NCBI GenBank assembly: GCA_964388955.1
Contig: CAYMCO010000002.1
Location: 161,427-225,426 of the forward strand
Reading direction: 5' to 3'
Length of the DNA stretch: 64,000 nt
Source: CAYMCO01 sp964388955
Lineage (GTDB): Bacteria; Chloroflexota; Anaerolineae; Anaerolineales; E44-bin32
Position 1 is the first letter of the stretch. Each line of letters starts with the position of its first letter. Positions 45,944 to 55,376 of the stretch are shown here, one piece after another. The notes beneath the pieces are model-generated. The model worked only from the letters and a program-made list of their open reading frames with translations. It ran no database searches and was not told the DNA's origin. A program made the translations under genes and the position numbers.

Positions 45944-48807
45944 TGGCTTCCGTATTCCTGTGGTGGCTTCTCAGTTTCCTGTTCGCTGTGCTGGCGCTGC
46001 CGCTGACTTGGAGGCTCTTCTCCCGACTGCCGGATCGAGGCTATGGCTTCTCGCGCGCCGTCGGCATCCTGGGCAGCGGCTACATCTTTTGGCTCGGGGG
46101 CTCGCTGCGCCTGCTCCGGACTGACCTGGGGGCGGGCGTGGGCTCCGTCCTTGCCGTGGGGGCGCTGAGCGCTTGGGCGGGGGGCGGGCGCTGGGGTGAG
46201 ATCAAGCGCTGGCTGCGGGAGAATTGGCGAACCGTGGCCGCTATGGAGGCCCTCTTCCTGGCGGCTTTTGTCTTGTGGTCGGTGGTGCGGGCCTACAATC
46301 CGGATATCGCGGCCACCGAGAAGCCCATGGAGCTGGGCTTCCTCAACAGCGTCCTGCGCTCGACCCGGTTTCCGCCAGCGGATCCCTGGCTCTCCGGCTA
46401 TGCGATCTCCTACTACTATTTCGGGTATGTCCTGCTGGGCCTTTCCACCAAACTCACGGGTGTGACCGCCGGGATCGGGTTCAATCTCGGTAACGCCCTC
46501 TGGTTCGCCCTGACCGCCTTGGGCTCCTACAGCGTGCTCTTCAATCTGCTTACCCTGCGGGACGGAAGGCCGCGCTGGAAGGCCGCATTGTTGGGCCCGG
46601 TGTTTGTGCTTCTGGTGGGGAATCTGGAGGGCTTCTTGGAGATCCTGCACGCCCGCCACGTCTTCTGGGGGGTCGGCCCGGAGGGGAACCTGTCTTCCGC
46701 GTTTTGGAGGTGGTTGGATATCGAGCAGCTCTCCGAGCCCCCTGTGGGCGACCTTGCGTGGCGCCCATCCCGGTACCTGTGGTGGTGGCGGGCATCACGC
46801 GTGGTGCGTGATATCAATCTGCAGGGCGCGCCGATCGGAATTCAGCCCATCGATGAGTTTCCCTTCTTCTCTTTCTTGCTGGCGGATAATCATCCGCACC
46901 TGCTCGCTCTGCCCTTCGTGCTCGTCGCCGTGGGCTTTTGCCTGCAGGTCTATATGCGCGGGGAGCGAGAGCCGGTCGTTCTGCGCTGGCTCCGCATTCG
47001 TGGTGCCGCCCTGCGCCGTGGGGTCCTCACCTCGGTGGGGATTCTGCTGGCGGCCGCAGTGGTGCGTGCGATCCTGCTTCGCAGGGCAGGCGCCACCGGC
47101 ACGGAGGTCGCGTCAGAATCCCTGCGTGGCTTCGGACTATGGGTCGTTGGGTTGGGTGCGCTGATCGTATTGATATTGACTCTGTCGGGGAGGCTGCCAC
47201 TCGGCTTGCGCAAGAGGGATTTCCTTTTTGCTGCCTGGCTCTTTGGCGCCCTGGCGTTTCTCAACTTCTGGGATTTTCCAATCTATGTTGCCCTGCTGCT
47301 GGCGGTGGTCGGCTGGGCGGGGCGGGGGAGCGATCGCGGCGCTCTTGCGCTGCGCCTCCTCGGCACGGCGTTCGGGTTGGGCCTGGCCGGAGTGGCACTC
47401 TATCTCCCCTGGTACCCAAGCTTCTCGTCCCAGGCAGGCGGCGTGCTGCCGAACCTGGTGTTCACCACCCGTCCGGTGCATTTCCTGATCATGTTTGGAC
47501 CGGCATTTGTCCCCATCGCATACTGGCTTGCCTGGCGCTTTTTGGGGGGCGCGCGCCGCCGGGAGCTGCGCGCCCTGGCGCTATTCACGGTGGGCATCCC
47601 CGTGGCGCTCACATTGGCTTCCTGGATTCTCGGGGTCGCGGCGTACGCCGCCCTCCAAGGCGACGCGGACACATTCCAGGCGGCGCTCGCCCTGATCGGG
47701 GTGGAACAGTTGGGTTCGGCGCTGCTTCCGATACTGGTCCGGCGTCTGACCAGCTCCTGGACTTCGCTTATCCTGGCGGCGGTGATTTCCACCGGCGGCA
47801 TCCTGCTCTGGAGAAGGCTGCCGCGATCCCAGGGAAACCGTCGCGGTGACGGGGCTCCGCCGGGGGGGGATTTGTCACCCTTTGTCATCCTGCTGATCGG
47901 CATCGGTGCGCTCATGGTGCTCGGCCCGGAGTTCGTGTATCTGCGGGACCTTTTCGGCGTGCGCATCAACACCGTCTTCAAGTTGTATTTCGCTGGTTGG
48001 GTGCTGTGGGGGTTGTCCGCCGCCTATTTGGTCACGGAGATACTCCCCTGGCGGGGCGGGATGCTTCTGGCCCTTGGGGCGCTCGTCCTGACGGGGCCCG
48101 AGATGATGGCGGTCCGGGAGAGTCCGCAGTTGGCAGGGCAGCAGCTTTTCAGCCTGTATCTGCTCGCCTGGGTGGCGTGGGGGGTGGGAGAAATCGTCCT
48201 GCTGATCCGATCTGCGGCGCGGAACTGGCCGCCGGGCCGGGCATGGCTGGCGGCACCCAAGGTGCTGCTGATCCTCCCTGCCCTCTTGGGTTTCTTCTAC
48301 CCTTTGCAGGCGACGTTGACGAAAACGGACAACTTCACCTATCCTGAAGGCCCAACCTTGGACGGGACGGCGCACATGGCGCGCTTCAGGCCCGCGGACT
48401 CCGCCGCCATCCAATGGATCAACCAGAACCTGCCGCGCGGCGTGATCGCGGAAGCAGTGGGGGGAAGCTACACGGATTTTGCGGGCATCTCAGCGCATAC
48501 GGGTTTCCCGACGGTGTTGGGGTGGGAATTCCATGAGGTGCAGTGGCGGGGCAGCGCCGAGACGCAGGGGACGCGGGCGGAGGATATCCGGCAGCTCTAC
48601 ATGACATCGGACTGGGATACGGCGGAGTCGATCATCGAACGGTATCATATCTCATATATCTATGCCGGGGCTTTGGAGCAGTCAAGCTACAATCCCATGG
48701 ACTTGGAGAAGTTCGAGACCCACCTGGAGACGTTGTACCAAACAGAGGATGTCCAGATCTTCGGAATCCCCAACGAATGGGAAGGGAGTCATGAGCCTGC
48801 GCCGTAG
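45943..48807 (+). CDS. Chlor_Arch_YYY (DUF2298) membrane protein
   Basis: Stand-alone YYY protein (954 aa) with about 18 helices. ISYYYFGYVLLG lies near residue 155, FPFFSFLLADNHPHL and RINTVFKLYFAGW follow, and the soluble C-terminus has AIQWINQNLPRG and TVLGWEFHEVQWR. The same blocks, in the same order, occur in the C-terminal half of the preceding protein, so the two are paralogues from a tandem duplication. Start and stop overlap the neighbouring genes (TGATG). Its function is unknown; GT-C-like architecture suggests a polyprenyl-linked glycosyl transfer step. Confidence 0.9.
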   Translation: MASVFLWWLLSFLFAVLALPLTWRLFSRLPDRGYGFSRAVGILGSGYIFWLGGSLRLLRTDLGAGVGSVLAVGALSAWAGGGRWGEIKRWLRENWRTVAAMEALFLAAFVLWSVVRAYNPDIAATEKPMELGFLNSVLRSTRFPPADPWLSGYAISYYYFGYVLLGLSTKLTGVTAGIGFNLGNALWFALTALGSYSVLFNLLTLRDGRPRWKAALLGPVFVLLVGNLEGFLEILHARHVFWGVGPEGNLSSAFWRWLDIEQLSEPPVGDLAWRPSRYLWWWRASRVVRDINLQGAPIGIQPIDEFPFFSFLLADNHPHLLALPFVLVAVGFCLQVYMRGEREPVVLRWLRIRGAALRRGVLTSVGILLAAAVVRAILLRRAGATGTEVASESLRGFGLWVVGLGALIVLILTLSGRLPLGLRKRDFLFAAWLFGALAFLNFWDFPIYVALLLAVVGWAGRGSDRGALALRLLGTAFGLGLAGVALYLPWYPSFSSQAGGVLPNLVFTTRPVHFLIMFGPAFVPIAYWLAWRFLGGARRRELRALALFTVGIPVALTLASWILGVAAYAALQGDADTFQAALALIGVEQLGSALLPILVRRLTSSWTSLILAAVISTGGILLWRRLPRSQGNRRGDGAPPGGDLSPFVILLIGIGALMVLGPEFVYLRDLFGVRINTVFKLYFAGWVLWGLSAAYLVTEILPWRGGMLLALGALVLTGPEMMAVRESPQLAGQQLFSLYLLAWVAWGVGEIVLLIRSAARNWPPGRAWLAAPKVLLILPALLGFFYPLQATLTKTDNFTYPEGPTLDGTAHMARFRPADSAAIQWINQNLPRGVIAEAVGGSYTDFAGISAHTGFPTVLGWEFHEVQWRGSAETQGTRAEDIRQLYMTSDWDTAESIIERYHISYIYAGALEQSSYNPMDLEKFETHLETLYQTEDVQIFGIPNEWEGSHEPAP

Positions 48808-50533
48808 CACGATATCGACAGCGCTGCTGATATTCTCCGCGATCGTCGTTCTGGGCGGTGCGGTGCGCCTCGTCGGTCTGAGTTGGCCGCCGCTGTCGGA
48901 CGCCGAGGCCCAATCCGCCCTGCCGGCCCTCTCGCCGACTGCCGCTTCAGCGGAACTTGACGGATCAGGGGAGGTGGAGGCCTCGAGTGGCGCATACCAG
49001 GTGCTCACCGCAGCGGCTTTCTCCGTGTTCGGATCCGGCGAAAGCTCGGCGCGCCTGATACCGGCGCTCTTCGGGGTGTCCCTGGTGGCCGTGCCGCTGC
49101 TGGCGCGGCGGCGGATCGGGGCCTCCCACGCCGCGCTGACCATGCTGCTGCTGGCATTCTCGCCCACCCTGGTCGCCGCCTCCCGATCGGCGCTGGACCC
49201 GGTCATAGGGGCTTTCGGTGTGAGCCTGGCGCTGGCGTCTCCTTTTACCGAACGGGACGGAAGACTGAGGGCGGTCCTGCTGGGGGTTGGTGGGGGCCTC
49301 GCGCTGGCCTCCGGCCCCTCCGTCTGGTTCGGGCTGAGCGGGCTGCTTCTGGGGGCTGCCGGTGCTTGGATCGTGGGTCGCGTGCCGGGGGGGGGCCAAG
49401 GCCTCCCCGCATGGAGGCCCGCCTACCCGCGAATGACGATCATCGTCGCGCTGGTCTCGGCCCTCGTGATCGCAAGCGGAGCCGGATTCTATGTCAGCGG
49501 GATCAGCACGGTTTTCGCCGCCCTCTCACGCTGGCTCTCAGGTTGGGGGACGCAGGAGCCGCTGCAGCCGGCTGCCCTGGCGCTGGCTGCGCTTGCTTAT
49601 GAGCCGCTGCTCTGCCTCCTGGGGGTGGTGGGGGCTGCCCTCGCGTTCCGAAGGGGGGATCGGCTGGGGCAGGCGAGCGGGTACTGGGCTGCCGGCGAGT
49701 TTGCCATGCTGTTGCTGTATCCGGGTCGACGGCCGGAGCTGATCATCTGGCTCGCAATTCCCCTGGCCTATCTCGGTGGACTGTCCCTTCGGAGTCTCTT
49801 GGCTGCGCTGCCCCGATCTCATTCGCGGCGGGCGGTGATCCTGCTGAGCGCGGCATGCATTGTGCTTGCCGCTTTCTCCTTTCTACAATTGCGGGCCGAA
49901 GAACAAGGGCGCTTCGCCGGCCTCTCTTTCGGGGGAGTCCCCATGGGCTTCCTGCTGCCATCGCTGGCGGGGCTGTTGGCCGCGGCGCTGATCGTGCTCT
50001 TTGGCTTGGGATGGTCGTGGCGGGATGCGCTCATCTCCGCCGCGGGCTCGGCCGTGCTGGTGCTGTCCGTGCTGTCCATCGCCTCCTTGACCCGGATCTC
50101 TTTTGGAGACAGCGCGGCCGGCGCAAAGGAACTATGGCGCCCCAGTGGAAGCACAGCGGGCGTCCCACGCATGCTGCACACATTGAAACTCGCCTCCCAG
50201 GCGCAGACCGGATTCGACGGGCTCATGGAGGTGCGGCGCCTGGATGTGACTGCCCCATCGGTTCTCTGGGCGCTGCACTACTTTCCGCGCCCCTCGACCG
50301 AGGAAGTTCTGAACGGGGTCATTTCCCCGGCGGTGGTCGCGCACGAGATGGATCTGCCGCCCGAGATGGAGCGGGAGTACATAGGTCAGACCCTGACTCT
50401 CCGGGAGCGTTGGGGGTGGTCGGGCCCCTTACCGCCGGATACCATTCGTTGGCTGGTGACGGGAGATGTCCCCGTAATCCGGGACCAATGGTTGGTGATG
50501 ATCCGAGCGGACGTATTTGGGTCCGAAGAATGA
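48791..50533 (+). CDS. GT39/Agl23-like membrane protein
   Basis: Polytopic protein (580 aa) with about 12 helices, resembling the glycosyltransferase-39 and flippase-associated Agl23 families in layout. The N-terminal loop reads GLSWPPLSDAEAQSALPAL, an acidic motif weaker than the usual DE pair, so catalytic competence is uncertain. The last 100 residues form a soluble tail. It overlaps the YYY gene by 17 bases and is the last gene of the glycan run. The specific substrate is unknown. Confidence 0.8.
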   Translation: MSLRRSTISTALLIFSAIVVLGGAVRLVGLSWPPLSDAEAQSALPALSPTAASAELDGSGEVEASSGAYQVLTAAAFSVFGSGESSARLIPALFGVSLVAVPLLARRRIGASHAALTMLLLAFSPTLVAASRSALDPVIGAFGVSLALASPFTERDGRLRAVLLGVGGGLALASGPSVWFGLSGLLLGAAGAWIVGRVPGGGQGLPAWRPAYPRMTIIVALVSALVIASGAGFYVSGISTVFAALSRWLSGWGTQEPLQPAALALAALAYEPLLCLLGVVGAALAFRRGDRLGQASGYWAAGEFAMLLLYPGRRPELIIWLAIPLAYLGGLSLRSLLAALPRSHSRRAVILLSAACIVLAAFSFLQLRAEEQGRFAGLSFGGVPMGFLLPSLAGLLAAALIVLFGLGWSWRDALISAAGSAVLVLSVLSIASLTRISFGDSAAGAKELWRPSGSTAGVPRMLHTLKLASQAQTGFDGLMEVRRLDVTAPSVLWALHYFPRPSTEEVLNGVISPAVVAHEMDLPPEMEREYIGQTLTLRERWGWSGPLPPDTIRWLVTGDVPVIRDQWLVMIRADVFGSEE

Positions 50534-50582
50534 TCGAGGGGAGCGGGGAGAGCCCGATCCCACGATTGGTTGGGGGGGTGTG

Positions 50583-51281
50583 GTGGGAGTAAGCATCATC
50601 GCCATTGACGGCCCGGCAGCCTCGGGGAAATCCACCCTGGGCAGGCTGCTAGCCCAGGAGCTGGGATATCTCTACTTCGATACCGGGGCGATGTACCGCG
50701 CCGTCACGCTGGCTTCCCTGAAAGCCGGCATCGATCCGTATGACGAGGCCCGAGTGGCGGAATTGGCGCGCTCGGTGTCCATCGATATCCAGCCCCCTAC
50801 CTGCAAGGATGGGCGCATGTGTGATGTGCTGCTGGAAGGGCAAGATGTCACCTGGGAAATACGCTCCGCCGAGGTCGAAGCGCAAGTTTCCCGGGTGTCT
50901 GCCTACCCCGATGTCCGGCGGGCGATGGGAGAGCGGCAGCGGGAGATCGGGCTGCGAGGGGAGGTGGTCATGGTGGGCCGCGATATCGGCACCGTGATCC
51001 TCCCGGAGGCGGATGTGAAAATCTACCTGGTGGCCTCGGTGGAGGAGCGGTCGCGCCGCCGCCACCGGGAAGCCCTCGCCAGGGGGGTAGAATCGGACTA
51101 TGGCGAGGTCCTGGCAGCGATGAAAGCGCGGGATAAGTTTGATTCCTCGCGCGAACATGCTCCGCTCCGGCCGGCGCGGGACGCGATCGTGCTTGACTCC
51201 ACGGATCTGATCGTCGATCAGATGCTGCGCCGCGCATTGCAAATCGTGGCCGCTGCCCAAGGGGAAGGCGAATCGCGCTGA
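50583..51281 (+). CDS. cmk: cytidylate kinase
   Basis: CMP/dCMP kinase (232 aa) of pyrimidine nucleotide metabolism. P-loop GPAASGKST near the N-terminus, LYFDTGAMYRAV, and the CMP-binding GRDIGTVILPEADVKIYLVAS are diagnostic. Two adjacent GTG codons (50580, 50583) are possible starts, preceded by a G-run; the second gives the usual short N-terminus. Its stop overlaps the plsC start (TGATG). The pair cmk-plsC on one transcript is a common arrangement. Confidence 0.95.
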   Translation: MGVSIIAIDGPAASGKSTLGRLLAQELGYLYFDTGAMYRAVTLASLKAGIDPYDEARVAELARSVSIDIQPPTCKDGRMCDVLLEGQDVTWEIRSAEVEAQVSRVSAYPDVRRAMGERQREIGLRGEVVMVGRDIGTVILPEADVKIYLVASVEERSRRRHREALARGVESDYGEVLAAMKARDKFDSSREHAPLRPARDAIVLDSTDLIVDQMLRRALQIVAAAQGEGESR

Positions 51282-51991
51282 TGGGTCAGGTGAGACACAT
51301 CGAGCACTACGTCCATCGCAGATACGAGCTTGTTCGTACGGTGCTGAGCTGGATGATCCGCCAGATCGGCTTCCGCTTCCTGGTCAAGGTGGAAGGCGTC
51401 GAGGGGCTTGAGTACTTCCCCAGCCATGGTCCTGCGATCGCGATCTACAATCACATCGCCTTCGTAGACCCGGTTGTCATTCTCGGCGTGGTGCCGCGCC
51501 ATGCGGTTCCTTTGGCGAAGAAGGAGGTCTTCGACTACCCTGGCATTGGGATCTTCCCTCGCCTGTGGAATGTGATCAATGTGAATCGGCAGGGTGTGGA
51601 CCGGCGCGCGCTGCGCCGGTCGATTCGGGTATTGGAGGCAGGCGAGGTGATTCTGCTCGCGCCGGAGGGGACGCGCAATCCCAGTATGCAGCGGGGCAAA
51701 GAGGGCGTGGCCTATTTGGCGCAGCGTAGCGGCGCTCCGATCGTGCCGGTGGCCATTTACGGGTCGAAGGGATTCCCCAGCATGCGCCTCAGCCGCTGGA
51801 GACAGCCGGGCGTCCGAGTCACCATCGGCCGTTCTTTTCGGTTTCGTGCCCCGGAGGATGGCGGTCGCGATATCCTGCGGCAGATGACCGATGAGGCCAT
51901 GTATCGCCTTGCCGCCCTGCTCCCTGAGGACCTGCGCGGCGTATACTCAGACCTCGATGCCGCCAGCACGGATCTGCTGGAGTTCTGCTGA
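51281..51991 (+). CDS. plsC: lysophospholipid acyltransferase (PlsC family)
   Basis: 1-acyl-glycerol-3-phosphate acyltransferase family enzyme (236 aa), making phosphatidic acid at the membrane. The HX4D motif is H58-IAFV-D63, and the second conserved block is APEGTRNPS. It overlaps cmk by one base. Substrate preference in this family varies, so the exact acceptor is inferred from the name-giving member. Confidence 0.92.
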   Translation: MGQVRHIEHYVHRRYELVRTVLSWMIRQIGFRFLVKVEGVEGLEYFPSHGPAIAIYNHIAFVDPVVILGVVPRHAVPLAKKEVFDYPGIGIFPRLWNVINVNRQGVDRRALRRSIRVLEAGEVILLAPEGTRNPSMQRGKEGVAYLAQRSGAPIVPVAIYGSKGFPSMRLSRWRQPGVRVTIGRSFRFRAPEDGGRDILRQMTDEAMYRLAALLPEDLRGVYSDLDAASTDLLEFC

Positions 51992-52157
51992 AGGGAACGC
52001 TGTTCTTCTTTCACCCCGGAAATTCCATGAGTTTGGCACAAAAATGGGAACTTTTCTCCTGATTCGTTCGTCTACAATTGGGATCACGTCGCAGGAATGC
52101 GACGGTCGATCTTGGCACGTATCTTGATTGGCGGGTTGCCGCCGGAGGTCAGAAGAG

Positions 52158-52919
52158 ATGTTTCAGAACAGAAGTGTGCGATATGCAGGGACCCTGGGCG
52201 TTTCCCTCATGCTCCTATTAAGCTTGGCGTTGGCCGCCTGCGCCCCCCAGGGGGCCGCTAGCGGCGTGGAAGAGGGGGCTCCCTCCCGGACCATCACCGT
52301 TACGGGCATGGGAGAGGCCTATGGGGATCCTGATACCGCCCAGATCCAGCTCGGTGTGAGCGTGCGCGATGAAAACGTGGCCAGCGCGGTGGATTCCGCC
52401 AATGGAGTTGTCCAATCGGTGACGGACGCGCTGGTCGGGCTGGGGATAGATGAAGTAGACATCCAGACCACGAACTACAGCGTGTGGCCTGAGGATGTAT
52501 ACGATTCCGCGACCGGCCGCCAGACCGGGGAGCGAATCTTCCACGTGGACAGCACGGTGAACGTCATCGTGCGAGATGTCTCCAAGATGAGCGATGTGAT
52601 TGCCACGGGTCTGGAGGCCGGTGCCAACAATATCTTCGGCATCAGCTTCAGCATCGAGGACACCGCGCCGTTGGCCGAGCAGGCCAGGGAGAATGCGCTC
52701 CAAGACGCCGCCACGCGCGCCCAGGCGTTGGCCGAAGGCATGGGATTGACGCTCGGGAACGTTGTATCGGTGACCGAGTACGGCGGGGGCGGCATCACCA
52801 GCCGTGTGCTGGAAGCCCCGGCGGCAGAGGGCCTCGGCGGGGGAGCGGCACCGCCCATCAGCCCGGGTCAGACCGGGGTGACCGTGCAGGTCCAGGTGGC
52901 GTACGAGATCTCCCAGTGA
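52158..52919 (+). CDS. SIMPL domain (DUF541) lipoprotein
   Basis: Exported protein (253 aa) of the SIMPL/DUF541 family, of unclear function. Signal segment LMLLLSLALAACAPQ contains a lipobox (LAAC). ITVTGMGEAYGDPDTAQIQLGV and TTNYSVWPEDVYD are typical family blocks, and a Gly-rich loop (VTEYGGGGI) precedes the C-terminal beta strand. The ATG at 52158 has GGAGG nine bases upstream. A TACAAT box at 52073-52078 may be the promoter. A strong hairpin terminator follows. Confidence 0.92.
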   Translation: MFQNRSVRYAGTLGVSLMLLLSLALAACAPQGAASGVEEGAPSRTITVTGMGEAYGDPDTAQIQLGVSVRDENVASAVDSANGVVQSVTDALVGLGIDEVDIQTTNYSVWPEDVYDSATGRQTGERIFHVDSTVNVIVRDVSKMSDVIATGLEAGANNIFGISFSIEDTAPLAEQARENALQDAATRAQALAEGMGLTLGNVVSVTEYGGGGITSRVLEAPAAEGLGGGAAPPISPGQTGVTVQVQVAYEISQ

Positions 52920-52982
52920 GCGCCTGTGCGCGGACACCCATGCAGCCATCGCGGACGCTGGAACGGGGGTCTGACGATTGAG

Positions 52983-53012
52983 AGCGGGGCGGCCTTCACC
53001 GGCCGCCCCGCT
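52983..53012 (+). terminator. strong hairpin after the SIMPL gene
   Basis: Perfect 12-bp stem, AGCGGGGCGGCC at 52983-52994 and its complement at 53001-53012, with a six-base loop, 63 bp after the stop codon. The T-run is weak (GCTTATGT). Confidence 0.65.
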
Positions 53013-53200
53013 GCTTATGTGCCCGCCTTCGCGCTGCCGGGGCGGGTGTCCGGCGCCAGGATCTGCAGAGCCGGGAGGCGGGCGACGCCGCGATCGCTGC
53101 GATGCGCCTGGGGGCAGGTTCGCACGGTCGGGTAACACCCGCCGGGAACGGACGTTAACCCCGGTGCGGGCGCGGTCGGGCGAGCGATCGGGCATGCAGG

Positions 53201-53206
53201 TATAAT
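53201..53206 (+). promoter_or_regulatory. -10 box (TATAAT) for the glmS leader
   Basis: Consensus TATAAT about 74 bases before the predicted ribozyme cleavage site. No clear -35. Confidence 0.5.
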
Positions 53207-53279
53207 CCTTGCACCAGATCGCAAGGGGGAACGAAGGAGGTGCCAGGGCTCACGGAGCCGGGAAGATGTGAAAGGGACA

Positions 53280-53502
53280 GCGCAAGGCCCTGAGCTTTCA
53301 GGGTGACGAGGCAGAGGGTTCTCCCCGCGGGGGAGTTAACCGGATGGACCTGGCGGCTCCCAACCACCAGGCCGGGAAAATCGAAATATCAGCGGATGCC
53401 CTCCGGGCGCACCACCGCCCGACCCCTTTCTCCGAGAAACTCAGGCGTCAACGCCGCTGTGGCGACACCGCGGACAAATCGCCTGGGAGTGGGCTTTCCG
53501 AG
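53280..53502 (+). ncRNA. glmS self-cleaving ribozyme / glucosamine-6-phosphate riboswitch
   Basis: The leader of glmS matches the glmS ribozyme core. The cleavage site would be between A53279 and G53280 (A|GCGC). Stem P2 is CCCTGA-GCTT-TCAGGG (53288-53303), followed by the conserved TGACGAGG. P2.1 pairs GAGGG (53314-53318) with CCCTC (53399-53403). The core ATCGAAATATCAGCGGATGCC is present, and downstream P4-like pairing (53439-53447 with 53480-53490) encloses a GTGGCGACAC hairpin. In the family, glucosamine-6-phosphate triggers cleavage and lowers glmS expression. Between GGGTT and ATCGA there is an extra segment of about 58 bases that is absent from the usual consensus. Confidence 0.87.
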
Positions 53503-53534
53503 AATAGCGAACGAATCCATTTTGGAGAGCGAGA

Positions 53535-55376
53535 ATGTGTGGAATTGTCGGATATGTCGGCGCGCGCGATGCGACGCCGGTGATCTTGAACGGCCTGCGC
53601 AGGCTGGAATACAGGGGCTACGATTCGGCCGGGCTGGCGGTCATCCAGGATGGTGAGATCCAGGTGCGCCGAATGGACGGGAAGCTCGCCAACCTGGCGG
53701 AGCTGCTTGACCGGGAGCCCGCGCATGGGAAGATCGGAATCGGTCACACCCGCTGGGCGACCCATGGCGAGCCTTCGGTGCGCAATGCGCACCCCCATAT
53801 CGGTGCGATGGGCCGGGTGGTTCTTGTGCACAACGGCATCGTGGAGAACTTCCACCAACTCCGGGAGGAACTGGCGGCTGAGGGGGTGGAGTTTCAATCG
53901 GACACCGACACGGAGGTTATCGTCCAAATCGTCGAACGCTACCTGCAATCCGGTTCCGACCTGCTGAGCGCCGCCCAGTCGGCTTTCCGCCATCTGCGCG
54001 GCGCACATGGGATCGTGATGCTCTCCCCGGACGAACCGGGGAAGATCATCGCCGCCCGGCTGGGGGACGCCGGCGGGGTTGTGGTCGGTTATGGCGACAA
54101 AGAAATGTTCGTCGCCTCGGATCTTCCGGCCATATTGGAACACACCCGCCGGGTCGTATTCCTGGAATCCGGCCAGGTGGGGCAGATCACTCGCGAGGGG
54201 CTCGAGTTATTCGGGCCGGACGGCGAGGCGATCGAGCCGGAGTTGGAGACCGTGCCCTGGGACCCCGTATCCGCCGAAAAGGGCAAGTACAAACATTTCA
54301 TGCAGAAGGAAATCTTCGAGCAGGTACGGTCGATCACGGACACCATCGCCGGCAGGGTGGACTTCGGGGCCGGGCGCATCCTGCTCCCGCACCTGGAGCT
54401 CGATCCTGCGCGCGTGCGGGCCATCGAACGCATGATCATCATCGGCTGCGGCACGGCCGCACACGCCGGGATGGTGGGGAAGATCTTGATGGAACGCCTC
54501 GCCGGCATCCCCACGGAGGTCGACATCAGTTCTGAATTCAGATACCGGGAGCCACTCGTCGACGCCAACACGGTCGTGCTCGCGATCAGCCAGTCGGGCG
54601 AGACGGCAGACACCTTGGCGGCGATGAGCGAAGCCAGGGAACGGGGTGCCTGGGTGTGGAGCATCGTCAACGCGATCGGATCGCAGGCTATGCGGGTGGC
54701 AGATGGCTACATTTCGATGCAGGTCGGGCCGGAAATTGGCGTCGCTTCGACCAAGGCATTTACCGCTCCTCTGGTGGATCTCTACATGCTCGCTATCCTC
54801 CTGGGCGAAGCGCGGAGCGCACTGGGGGCCGAAAGACGCAGGAAGCTGGTGCGGGATTTACGGGGCCTTCCAGACTCGGTGGGCAACAGCCTCGCGCGCG
54901 CTTCCCAGGTGCAAGAGATCGCCTGGGCGATCAAGGACTGCTCGCATGCGCTCTTTCTGGGGCGGGGAATCAACATGCCCATCGCCTATGAGGGCGCGCT
55001 CAAGCTCAAGGAAATCTCTTATGTGCACGCCGAGGGCTATCCGGCGGGGGAAATGAAACATGGGCCCATCGCGCTGGTGGATGAGGAGATGCCCGTGGTC
55101 GCCATCGCGCCCCAGGACCCCTGGTATGCGAAGATGCTCAGCCAGATCGAGCAGACCAAGGCCAGGGGTGGGGTGGTGATATCCGTGGGTACAGAGGGCG
55201 ATGATCGCCTCGCGGAGGTCAGTGACTATGTCTTGTGGGTCCCCGAGACGCCCTGGCTGCTGAGCCCGGTGGTCACCACCATCCCGCTCCAACTTCTGGC
55301 GTATTACGTGGCAGACTTGCGCGGCACCGACGTGGACCAGCCGCGCAACCTGGCGAAGAGCGTCACCGTGGAGTGA
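53535..55376 (+). CDS. glmS: glutamine-fructose-6-phosphate aminotransferase (isomerizing)
   Basis: Makes glucosamine-6-phosphate from fructose-6-phosphate and glutamine, the first step to UDP-GlcNAc and cell-wall precursors. 613 aa, full length. The glutaminase nucleophile is Cys2 (MCGIVGYVGARD), followed by YRGYDSAGLA and THNGIVENF-type wording (HNGIVENFHQL). The two SIS domains are seen in IIGCGTAAHAG and FLGRGINMPIAYEGALKLKEISY, and the C-terminal DxPRNLAKSVTVE is intact. The ATG at 53535 follows the ribozyme by about 33 bases. Confidence 0.98.
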   Translation: MCGIVGYVGARDATPVILNGLRRLEYRGYDSAGLAVIQDGEIQVRRMDGKLANLAELLDREPAHGKIGIGHTRWATHGEPSVRNAHPHIGAMGRVVLVHNGIVENFHQLREELAAEGVEFQSDTDTEVIVQIVERYLQSGSDLLSAAQSAFRHLRGAHGIVMLSPDEPGKIIAARLGDAGGVVVGYGDKEMFVASDLPAILEHTRRVVFLESGQVGQITREGLELFGPDGEAIEPELETVPWDPVSAEKGKYKHFMQKEIFEQVRSITDTIAGRVDFGAGRILLPHLELDPARVRAIERMIIIGCGTAAHAGMVGKILMERLAGIPTEVDISSEFRYREPLVDANTVVLAISQSGETADTLAAMSEARERGAWVWSIVNAIGSQAMRVADGYISMQVGPEIGVASTKAFTAPLVDLYMLAILLGEARSALGAERRRKLVRDLRGLPDSVGNSLARASQVQEIAWAIKDCSHALFLGRGINMPIAYEGALKLKEISYVHAEGYPAGEMKHGPIALVDEEMPVVAIAPQDPWYAKMLSQIEQTKARGGVVISVGTEGDDRLAEVSDYVLWVPETPWLLSPVVTTIPLQLLAYYVADLRGTDVDQPRNLAKSVTVE

